This document shows, in pieces, positions 1 through 4,728 of a stretch of 8,284 bases of DNA; within the stretch, counting starts at the first letter, position 1, and every line of letters starts with the position of its first letter. The notes below the pieces were generated by a model, which worked only from the letters and a program-made list of their open reading frames with translations, ran no database searches and was not told the origin of the DNA. This stretch comes from Microbacterium sp. (GTDB lineage Bacteria > Actinomycetota > Actinomycetes > Actinomycetales > Microbacteriaceae): the NCBI GenBank assembly GCA_003248845.1, contig QFPD01000135.1:1-8284 (forward strand), read 5' to 3'. The position numbers and the translations under genes are program-made.

Positions 1-323
1 AGCGAGTGCAGGCGGATGCCGAACTCGGCGCAGTTCTTACGGAGCGTCTCGATCTGGGTGCGGCTGGTGAGATCGGCGATGGGCCGGTCGATCGCCAGGG
101 TCGGCGTGTTGTGGTCCTCGGTCGCGATCGTCAGGTCGGGCCGGCGCACCGGGCGCCCGGCCAGCCGGAGACCGTCGAAGGCCTGCGGGCTGGTGACCTC
201 GTGCACGAGGTGCAGGTCGATGTAGATGAGGTCGGGTTCGCCGTTCTCGCCCTTGACGACGAGGTGGTCGTCCCAGACCTTCTCGGCCAGGGTGCGGGGA
301 CGATCGGGGATGTCGGTGGTCAT
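1..323 (-). CDS. leuC: 3-isopropylmalate dehydratase large subunit LeuC, N-terminal part (cut by window edge)
   Basis: This is the first 107 residues of the large, iron-sulfur-binding subunit of isopropylmalate isomerase, which with LeuD converts 2-isopropylmalate to 3-isopropylmalate in leucine biosynthesis in the cytoplasm. The visible protein starts [20 protein letters not shown] and continues with recognisable LeuC blocks: [19 protein letters not shown], the substrate-site-type stretch ATEDHNTPT, and [12 protein letters not shown]. The [4Fe-4S] cysteines of the family lie further on, outside the window. ATG at 323 is chosen because the protein aligns from there with actinobacterial LeuC and an AGGAG lies at 336-340 on this strand, 12 nt upstream, which is rather far. 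The 5' region carries a probable leucine-responsive leader (see 385-435 and 368-406). leuD would be expected downstream, off the left edge. Family assignment is very secure. Confidence 0.95.
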   Translation of the reverse strand, partial: MTTDIPDRPRTLAEKVWDDHLVVKGENGEPDLIYIDLHLVHEVTSPQAFDGLRLAGRPVRRPDLTIATEDHNTPTLAIDRPIADLTSRTQIETLRKNCAEFGIRLHS

Positions 324-349
324 GTCTGTCTCGTTCTCCTGTCAGCGGA

Positions 350-406
350 TGAGGCCCAGCACGAACTCCGCGACGAGAGAGGGCTCAGAACGAGATCTCG
401 TCGCGG
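350..406 (-). promoter_or_regulatory. Putative leuC leader RNA: attenuator-like hairpin with an interleaved second helix
   Basis: Reading the minus strand, 406-396 (CCGCGACGAGA) is perfectly complementary to 378-368 (TCTCGTCGCGG): an 11-bp stem with a 17-nt loop that begins six bases after the run of Leu codons of the leader ORF. A second possible helix pairs 387-381 (TGAGCCC, including the leader stop codon) with 357-350 (GGGCCTCA) with one bulged base. The two helices are interleaved, so they either exclude one another or form a pseudoknot. No U-tract follows, so I do not see a classical intrinsic terminator. Control of leuC translation or a Rho-type mechanism fits better. The Leu codons CTCCTCCTT can also pair over five bases with the leuC SD AGGAG. 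The helices are seen directly; the regulatory role is inference. Confidence 0.6.
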
Positions 407-435
407 CCGCTAAGGAGGAGGCGAGCGATCCGCAC
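385..435 (-). CDS. Putative leucine leader peptide (16 aa) upstream of leuC
   Basis: A short ORF starting with GTG at 435 encodes MRIARLLLSGRDEISF and stops with TGA at 387-385, 61 nt before the leuC start. Residues 6-8 are three consecutive leucines (CTC CTC CTT), as expected for a peptide that senses charged tRNA-Leu. There is no room for an SD. Instead the probable -10 box ends 6 nt before the GTG, so the transcript should start at the start codon and the peptide be translated leaderless, as is common in actinobacteria. A strong hairpin (368-406) starts just after the Leu codons, where a stalled ribosome would affect it. The ORF is too short for protein homology. The evidence is the combination of codon content, promoter geometry, RNA structure and position before a leucine gene. 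Confidence 0.65.
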   Translation of the reverse strand: MRIARLLLSGRDEISF

Positions 436-441
436 GGGGTC

Positions 442-447
442 AGACTA
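442..447 (-). promoter_or_regulatory. Extended -10 promoter for the leuC leader transcript
   Basis: On the minus strand the sequence reads TGGTAGTCT: a TG dinucleotide one base before a TAGTCT -10 hexamer (TAnnnT type). Six bases (GACCCC) separate the hexamer from the GTG at 435, which puts the transcription start at or next to that codon. No convincing -35 is visible 16-18 nt upstream, which the extended -10 may compensate. It lies in the 38-nt stretch between the terC stop codon and the leader ORF, so leuC is expected to have its own promoter independent of terC. Confidence 0.55.
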
Positions 448-480
448 CCACCGCGTGCGGGTCGCCTCCCCCGCGGCCGA

Positions 481-1551
481 TCAGGGACCCTCGACGGTCG
501 GCGGTGTGCCCTTCTGCTCGGCGACCGCCTCGGCGGCGTCGACGGGCGTGGACGGCGTGCCTTCGGCGGGCGCGGCGCGTCGCTCACGGGCGGAGGCCAT
601 GAGGCTCGCGACGGTCGCCACGACCATCGACAGGACGATGACGCCCAGCGACATCCACGTCGAGATCTCCGGCGCCCAGTCGATGTGCTCGCCGCCGTTG
701 ATGAACGGAAGCTCGTTGACGTGCATCGCGTGGAAGAAGAGCTTCACGCCGATGAAGGCGAGGATGAACGCGATGCCATAGTGCAGGTACTTCAGGCGGT
801 CGAGCAGGTCGCCGAGGAGGAAGTACAGCTGCCGGAGTCCCATCAGAGCGAACAGATTGGCCGTGAACACGATGAAGGGGTTCTGGGTGATGCCGAAAAT
901 CGCCGGAATGGAATCGATCGCGAACAGCAGATCGGTCATCCCGATCGCCGCGAACACGATGATCATCGGCGTGAAGATCTTCTTGCCGTTCACGACCGTC
1001 CGCACCTTGGCGCCGTCATAGTGGTCGCTGATGTCGACCATCCAACGGAGGGTCCGCACGACGAACGACTCCTGCTTGACGTCGTCATCGTGATCGCCGC
1101 CGGGGAACGCCTGTCGCCACGCCGTCCAGATGAGGAAGGCGCCGAAGATGTAGAACACCCAGCTGAACTGCTCGATGATCGCGGCGCCGGCGAGGATGAA
1201 CAGGCCGCGCAGGACGAGCGCGATGATGATGCCCACCATCAGCACTTCCTGCTGGTAGCGGCGCGGCACCGCGAACTGCCCCATGATGAGGACGAAGACG
1301 AAGAGGTTGTCGATCGAGAGGCTGTACTCCGTCAGCCATCCGTCGATGAACTGCCCCGCGAACTCGTGGCCGGCGAACAGCCACAGCATTCCCGCGAACA
1401 GGAGCGCGAGCGTGACGTAGAAAACGACCCACAGCGTCGATTCGCGGGTGGACGGGATGTGCGGACGCTTGAGAATCAGCAGCAGATCGGCGACGAGGAT
1501 GAGGACGAGGACGACGAGAGAGCCGACTTCGAACCAGACGGGAAGCTCCAT
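481..1551 (-). CDS. TerC/Alx family integral membrane protein, probable manganese exporter
   Basis: The 356-residue protein belongs to the TerC family (TerC, Alx, Bacillus MeeF/MeeY), polytopic membrane proteins now linked to Mn2+ export and metalation of secreted enzymes and historically to tellurite resistance. It has about nine hydrophobic segments. The two family signatures are present: TEYSLSIDNLFVF at residues 74-86 (acidic E75 and D81) and TDLLFAIDSIPAIFG at 206-220 (D207, D213), inside membrane helices. A charged cytoplasmic-type loop (about 150-192) separates the halves, and the tail after about 325 is hydrophilic and Ala/Pro-rich. The frame stays open far upstream of 1551, but ATG 1551 is chosen because an AAAGG SD (1557-1561) precedes it and the protein MELPVWFEVGSLVVLVLIL begins directly with a membrane helix. 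The Mn riboswitch in its 5' UTR supports a manganese role. No other gene is clearly in the operon. Confidence 0.93.
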   Translation of the reverse strand: MELPVWFEVGSLVVLVLILVADLLLILKRPHIPSTRESTLWVVFYVTLALLFAGMLWLFAGHEFAGQFIDGWLTEYSLSIDNLFVFVLIMGQFAVPRRYQQEVLMVGIIIALVLRGLFILAGAAIIEQFSWVFYIFGAFLIWTAWRQAFPGGDHDDDVKQESFVVRTLRWMVDISDHYDGAKVRTVVNGKKIFTPMIIVFAAIGMTDLLFAIDSIPAIFGITQNPFIVFTANLFALMGLRQLYFLLGDLLDRLKYLHYGIAFILAFIGVKLFFHAMHVNELPFINGGEHIDWAPEISTWMSLGVIVLSMVVATVASLMASARERRAAPAEGTPSTPVDAAEAVAEQKGTPPTVEGP

Positions 1552-1694
1552 CAGGACCTTTCGGAGGGGACGATTGACGTCGAAAGTCTCTCCCCCGCAC
1601 CGGGCCCCGTGAGCGGCCTGGTGCGGCGCGCGCCCGGGGCTCCGACGACGGAACCCGTGTTGACGGGACACGCGATGCGGGATACTCCCTCTCG
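1552..1694 (-). ncRNA. yybP-ykoY-type manganese riboswitch with translational expression platform
   Basis: The minus strand shows the layout of this Mn2+-sensing class. P1 pairs CGAGAG (1694-1689) with CTTTCG (1586-1581). An internal loop carries GGAGTA (1688-1683) on one side and GGAGAGA on the other. A 9-bp helix pairs CCCGCATCG (1681-1673) with CGGTGCGGG (1602-1594). Inside lie the hairpin arm CCCGTCAACACGGG and further GC-rich arms, consistent with a multi-way junction. Expression platform: the 3' strand of P1, CTTTCG, is also the exact complement of CGAAAG at 1563-1558, which overlaps the SD AAAGG of terC. Metal-stabilised P1 would free the SD, and without metal the strand would cover it, giving an ON switch. 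yybP-ykoY RNAs are known upstream of terC-like genes. Class assignment is by pattern, not by covariance search. Confidence 0.82.
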
Positions 1695-1702
1695 CTCGCA
1701 CA

Positions 1703-1708
1703 AGGATA
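1703..1708 (-). promoter_or_regulatory. Candidate -10 box for the riboswitch-terC transcript
   Basis: TATCCT on the minus strand lies 8 nt before the first P1 base of the riboswitch, so transcription would begin almost exactly at the aptamer's 5' end. No good -35 hexamer is found 16-18 nt upstream. The call rests on the hexamer and its position. Confidence 0.4.
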
Positions 1709-1805
1709 CAGGCCCGGCGTCGTGAAAGAGGTCGACGGATCGATGCCGATCTGAGACGTGTGCGCACCCGCCGACACTGACAGGGTGGGAACAGACGAGG
1801 AGACC

Positions 1806-2366
1806 ATGACCAAGCGAGAGTCCGCGAGCGACACGGAACTGGTCGCTGCCGCAGCCGGCGGCAGCGATGACGCCTTCCGTGCCCTCTATCGCGCCTATGC
1901 GCGGCCGGTGTACTGGCTCGCGCATTCCCTCGTGGGGACGACGGTGGATGCCGAGGACGTGCTGCAGGAGACGTTCCTGGCCGCATGGCGGAAGCTGCCC
2001 GGGCTGGATCTGGCCGGCGAATCGCTCCTGCCGTGGCTCGTGACGATCTGCCGCTTCCAGGCGGCGAATCGGATCCGCCGGCTGCAGCGCGACCGCCTCC
2101 ACACCTCGGACGCACTCGAGGAGACCCTCCCCGCGACGGTCGATGTGGAGAAGCAGGTCGTGGATGCCGCGCTGGCAGAACGGATCATCGCCGAGGTGGG
2201 GACGCTCTCGCCCCTCGACCAGCAGATCTTCCGCCTGTGCGCCGAGGAGGGCTACGCCTACGGCGCCGCCGCCGAAGCGCTCGGAGTCTCGCACGGTGTC
2301 GTTCGCAATCGTCTGTCCCGCATCCGCACACGACTGCGCGGCACGATCGCCGCGGAGGGGACATGA
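1806..2366 (+). CDS. ECF (sigma-70 family, group 4) RNA polymerase sigma factor
   Basis: The 186-residue protein has the two-domain ECF layout. Sigma region 2 spans about residues 20-90, with the region 2.2 core DAEDVLQETFLAAW at 48-61 and a conserved WLVTICRFQAANRIRR. Region 4 spans about 125-182, with the helix-turn-helix stretch LSPLDQQIFRLCAEEGYAYGAAAEALGVS and the DNA-contact segment VRNRLSRIRTRLRG. It would direct core RNA polymerase to a small stress- or envelope-related regulon. ATG 1806 is preferred over in-frame ATG 1758 because GAGGAG lies directly upstream and the conserved part begins soon after. Its TGA overlaps the start of the next gene (ATGA), so the two are translationally coupled, as is usual for an ECF sigma factor and its membrane-bound regulator. 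No clear ECF-type promoter is visible in front. Confidence 0.93.
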   Translation: MTKRESASDTELVAAAAGGSDDAFRALYRAYARPVYWLAHSLVGTTVDAEDVLQETFLAAWRKLPGLDLAGESLLPWLVTICRFQAANRIRRLQRDRLHTSDALEETLPATVDVEKQVVDAALAERIIAEVGTLSPLDQQIFRLCAEEGYAYGAAAEALGVSHGVVRNRLSRIRTRLRGTIAAEGT

Positions 2367-3454
2367 AAAGGGACATGAACGCCGCAGACCTCACCCTGCC
2401 CGAGCTCACCGACGCGCGTCGCGATGAGATCGAGGCGACGCTGTTCACCCGCATCAGCGAGGAGCGCAGCCTCAGCGCGATCACCGCCGCGCAGGAGGCG
2501 GAGCGCGCCCGATCGCGGGCTGTCCGTCGGGGTCGCGTGTGGATGGGCGCCGCGGCGGCCGCCGCCGTCGTCGCAGTCGCCGCCGTCATCGCGCCGAGCC
2601 TCGGCATCGGAGCGGGATCCGGTTCCGCCATCACCGCAGAGCAAGCCACCATGATGGAGGGCGCCGGAGCGACCTCCTTCGACAGCAAAGCGATGTCGGG
2701 AGGGTCGGCGGATGCCGCGACCGGATCCACCTCGCGCGAGGTGGTGGCCAGCGCGTCGGCGAGCATCACCGCTGACAACACGCGCGCCGCGATCGACGAG
2801 ATCACGGCGTCAGTCACCGCGGCGGGCGGATACGTCGAATCCGTGAGTCTCGGCGGGAGCCCGGTCGTCTATGACACCACCGGCGGCGTGTCGCCCATCC
2901 TGCCGACGGACCCGATTCCGCAGAGCGCCTGGATCACCGTCCGGGTGCCGGCCGATGCGCTCACCGACACGATCGCCGGTCTCGCTGCAGCGGGCGAGGT
3001 GACGGCGACGCAGATCGACCGTCGCGACGTCACGACGGAAGCAGTGGACCTCCGGGCGCGGGTGTCCTCGCTCGAAGCATCCGTCGCACGGCTGACGGAG
3101 CTCATGGGGCAGGCCACGTCGACGGCCGACCTCATCGCGGCCGAATCCGCACTCTCCGAGCGGCAGGGTGAGCTCGAATCGCTTCGGCAGCAGCTGACGT
3201 GGCTCGACAGCCAGGTCGCGATGTCGTCGCTGACCGTCACCATCACGGAACCGACACCGGCCACGACCGCGAACCCGGCGGGCTTCGGTGACGGCGTGAG
3301 CGCGGGGTGGAACGGGCTCGTCGCGACCCTGAACGGCCTCGTCGTCGCGGTCGGATTCCTGCTGCCCTGGCTCGGCGTCCTCGCCGTCCTCGCGCTGATC
3401 GTCTGGGGCGTGCGCCGGGTCGTCCGGCGGCGCAGGACGACGGAAGACGAGTAG
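2363..3454 (+). CDS. DUF4349 membrane protein, probable partner (anti-sigma-like) of the ECF factor
   Basis: The 363-residue protein has a charged, helical cytoplasmic N-terminus (1-58, including EIEATLFTRISEERS), a membrane helix (about 59-80), a long extracytoplasmic part rich in Ser, Ala, Thr and Gly, and a second membrane helix (about 325-349) followed by a basic tail with RRVVRRRR. The extracytoplasmic part matches DUF4349: ASITADNTRAAIDEITASV, AWITVRVPADAL, then a coiled-coil stretch (LRARVSSLEASVARLTELM and ALSERQGELESLRQQL) and a beta-rich end SSLTVTITEP. DUF4349 has no established biochemical function. The ATGA overlap with the sigma gene and the N-terminal cytoplasmic domain before the first helix suggest an anti-sigma or sensor role. 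The zinc-binding HxxxCxxC anti-sigma motif is absent, so this is inference. The start ATG 2363 has only the weak upstream GGAGGGG, consistent with coupling. Confidence 0.85.
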   Translation: MKRDMNAADLTLPELTDARRDEIEATLFTRISEERSLSAITAAQEAERARSRAVRRGRVWMGAAAAAAVVAVAAVIAPSLGIGAGSGSAITAEQATMMEGAGATSFDSKAMSGGSADAATGSTSREVVASASASITADNTRAAIDEITASVTAAGGYVESVSLGGSPVVYDTTGGVSPILPTDPIPQSAWITVRVPADALTDTIAGLAAAGEVTATQIDRRDVTTEAVDLRARVSSLEASVARLTELMGQATSTADLIAAESALSERQGELESLRQQLTWLDSQVAMSSLTVTITEPTPATTANPAGFGDGVSAGWNGLVATLNGLVVAVGFLLPWLGVLAVLALIVWGVRRVVRRRRTTEDE

Positions 3455-3473
3455 CTCCGGACCGCGTGCAACG

Positions 3474-3507
3474 GCAGAAAGCCCCCGCCGAAGCGGGGGC
3501 TTTCTGC
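3474..3507. terminator. Bidirectional hairpin terminator shared by the DUF4349 gene and tRNA-Glu
   Basis: A perfect 15-bp stem pairs GCAGAAAGCCCCCGC (3474-3488) with its complement at 3493-3507, around the tetraloop CGAA on the plus strand or TTCG on the minus strand. The AAAGCCCCC...GGGGGCTTT layout gives a short U-run after the GC core in both directions. It starts 20 nt after the DUF4349 stop codon, and one base separates it from the encoded CCA end of the convergent tRNA gene, so it can terminate both transcripts. Confidence 0.9.
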
Positions 3508-3508
3508 G

Positions 3509-3584
3509 TGGTGACCCCAGCGGGATTCGAACCCGCGTTACCGCCGTGAGAGGGCGGCGTACTAGGCCGCTATACGATGGGGCC
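3509..3584 (-). tRNA. tRNA-Glu (anticodon CUC), CCA encoded
   Basis: The minus strand folds into a full cloverleaf. The acceptor stem pairs GGCCCCA with TGGGGTC (one G-U pair). The D-arm region reads TATAGCGGCCTAGTA. The anticodon stem CCGCC/GGCGG holds the loop CTCTCAC with anticodon CTC at 3550-3548. The T arm is GCGGG-TTCGAAT-CCCGC, followed by discriminator A (3512) and an encoded CCA (3511-3509). The mature tRNA body is 3512-3584. It decodes GAG, the major Glu codon of a high-GC genome. A promoter lies upstream at 3628-3657 and a terminator follows immediately. Confidence 0.97.
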
Positions 3585-3627
3585 TCACCGGTGTTTCCTT
3601 CTCCTTCGCGGATCAGGCAACCGTTCG

Positions 3628-3657
3628 ATTATGCCATGCCTGCGACGCACGCTCCAA
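3628..3657 (-). promoter_or_regulatory. Promoter of tRNA-Glu
   Basis: On the minus strand a -35-like TTGGAG (3657-3652), an 18-nt spacer and a good -10 CATAAT (3633-3628) precede the tRNA by about 43 nt. This is the best sigma-A-type promoter in the window and the AT-rich -10 stands out from the surroundings. Confidence 0.65.
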
Positions 3658-3679
3658 ATCGAGCGCGCCCTCACCCGGC

Positions 3680-3708
3680 TTGCCTCCACCGTGTCACGGG
3701 CGTTGACT
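3680..3708 (+). promoter_or_regulatory. Candidate promoter for a leaderless MBL-fold mRNA
   Basis: TTGCCT (3680-3685) and TTGACT (3703-3708) are separated by 17 nt. The second hexamer ends 6 nt before ATG 3715, so transcription would begin at the start codon. The -10 lacks the usual A at its second position, so the match is weak. The lack of any SD before the ATG is the main support. Confidence 0.35.
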
Positions 3709-3714
3709 GTGCGC

Positions 3715-4347
3715 ATGCGCATCACGAAACACGAGCACGCCTGCCTCCGCCTGGAAGCGGAGGGGAAGCAGCTGATCATCGACCCCGGGTCGCTCACGTT
3801 GCCCCTGAGCGACCTGCACGGACTCGCCGCGATCGTCATCACTCACGAGCATCCCGACCACTGGACGCCCGAGCACCTGGAACGCCTCCGTCGAGACGCT
3901 CCCGGTGTGCCGGTCTACGGGACCGCCGGCGTCGCGGCGTCCGCACCGGACGTGATCGTGGTCTCCCCCGGCGACACCGTAACGGCCGGACCGTTCACGA
4001 TGACGTTCCACGGCGGGCGGCACAGCGTCATCCATTCGTCGATCCCCGTGATCGACAATGTCGGCGTCCTCGTCAACGACGCGTTCTACTATCCCGGCGA
4101 CTCGTACGCCGTTCCCGCGAACACCGAGGTGGATCTGCTGGCCGCCCCGATCGGCGCACCGTGGCTCAAGATCGGCGATGCGATCGACTTCGTGCTGGCG
4201 GTGAAGCCCCGCCGCGCCTTCGGAACGCACGACATGACGCTGTCCCGCGTGGGCCTGGAAATGCACCGCGCGCGGCTCGCCTGGGCGACCGAGCAAAACG
4301 GCGGCGAGTTCGTGACGCTCGATCCCGGCGACTCGTACGAGATGTGA
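3715..4347 (+). CDS. MBL-fold (UlaG-like) metal-dependent hydrolase
   Basis: The 210-residue cytoplasmic protein has the metallo-beta-lactamase fold of the compact UlaG-like group. The metal site is visible: THEHPDHW with H44, H46, D48 and H49, a further metal His probably H103 or H107 in GGRHSVIH, the bridging Asp D129 in YYPGDSY, and the late His H172 in FGTHDM. The opening ITKHEHACLRLEAEGKQLIIDPG is the usual first beta-hairpin with the family's DPG. The substrate cannot be read from sequence; phosphoesters, lactones and cyclic nucleotides are all used in this superfamily. ATG 3715 is chosen because homology begins there and the upstream in-frame stretch overlaps the tRNA and its promoter. 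GTG 3709, two codons earlier, is an alternative. No SD precedes either, pointing to leaderless translation. The gene appears monocistronic and ends at the inverted repeat 4350-4402. Confidence 0.88.
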   Translation: MRITKHEHACLRLEAEGKQLIIDPGSLTLPLSDLHGLAAIVITHEHPDHWTPEHLERLRRDAPGVPVYGTAGVAASAPDVIVVSPGDTVTAGPFTMTFHGGRHSVIHSSIPVIDNVGVLVNDAFYYPGDSYAVPANTEVDLLAAPIGAPWLKIGDAIDFVLAVKPRRAFGTHDMTLSRVGLEMHRARLAWATEQNGGEFVTLDPGDSYEM

Positions 4348-4349
4348 GA

Positions 4350-4402
4350 CGACGGATGCCGCGGCCCCGCACTCGGCGAGCGGGCGGCCGCGGCATCCGT
4401 CG
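4350..4402. terminator. Long inverted repeat between convergent MBL and ptsH genes (bidirectional terminator)
   Basis: A perfect 17-bp stem pairs CGACGGATGCCGCGGCC (4350-4366) with 4386-4402. The 19-nt loop can fold further (CCGC with GCGG, CTC with GAG). It starts 3 nt after the MBL stop codon and ends 14 nt after the ptsH stop on the other strand. There is no U-tract on either side, so the stem alone would have to act. This U-less type is often found at gene ends in high-GC actinobacteria. Both arms contain GGATGCC, a word frequent across the window. Confidence 0.75.
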
Positions 4403-4416
4403 GTGTCGCTTCGGGA

Positions 4417-4689
4417 TCAGCTCTCGGCGTCGTGGTCGGTCTCGAGGAAGGTCACGAGGCTGTCGAGCGCCGCGTCGGCCCCGTCCCCCTCCGCCTTCAG
4501 CGTGACGACCGTGCCCTGCGTGGCGCCCAGGCCCATGAGGGTCAGGATGCTTCCGGCGTTGAGGTCAGGTCCGCCCTCGGTCGCGATGGTCACGGGGATT
4601 CCGGTCTGCTGCACCGCCTGCACGAAGAGCTTCGCGGGGCGGGCGTGCAGGCCCGAGCTGCTGGCGACGGTGGCCTGGCGTTCTGCCAT
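4417..4689 (-). CDS. ptsH: Phosphocarrier protein HPr
   Basis: The 90-residue cytoplasmic protein is HPr, which takes phosphate from phospho-Enzyme I and passes it to the EIIA domains of the sugar PTS. The active-site motif SSGLHARPAKLFV puts the phospho-accepting histidine at residue 15 with the family's R17 and P18. The second signature LNAGSILTLMGLGA (43-56) carries S47, the position of the regulatory Ser46 of Bacillus HPr, but I cannot tell whether HPr kinase exists here. Length is typical. The start is well set by AGGAGG 5 nt before ATG 4689. It is the last gene of the fructose PTS cluster, 39 nt after the permease, and is probably co-transcribed, although HPr may also serve other PTS permeases. 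No ptsI is in the window. Confidence 0.95.
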   Translation of the reverse strand: MAERQATVASSSGLHARPAKLFVQAVQQTGIPVTIATEGGPDLNAGSILTLMGLGATQGTVVTLKAEGDGADAALDSLVTFLETDHDAES

Positions 4690-4728
4690 GGGGTCCTCCT
4701 GAGTGGTGGGTGGATCGTCTCTTCGAGA

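Noticed and set aside
226..1725. A 499-codon open frame on the plus strand opposite terC
   Set aside because: It is antisense to a well-supported gene, has low-complexity Arg/Glu/Asp-rich sequence and no recognisable domain. Long empty frames like this are expected opposite GC-rich genes.
1760..1767. Palindrome GTGCGCAC in the terC-sigma intergenic region
   Set aside because: Eight bases of GC-rich palindrome without a second copy are not enough to call an operator.
1787..1792. GGGAAC resembling an ECF -35 element, possible autoregulation of the sigma gene
   Set aside because: It lies 13 nt before the start codon, so its -10 would fall inside the coding region. It also overlaps the SD region, so chance is more likely.
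1551..2115. N-terminal extension of TerC up to 2115
   Set aside because: The extra residues are Arg/Pro-rich, overlap the sigma factor gene and the riboswitch, and are unlike TerC. The SD at 1557-1561 fixes the start at 1551.
3509..3584. tRNA-Glu as an integration site for a mobile element
   Set aside because: No integrase gene and no repeated copy of the tRNA 3' end are seen in the window.
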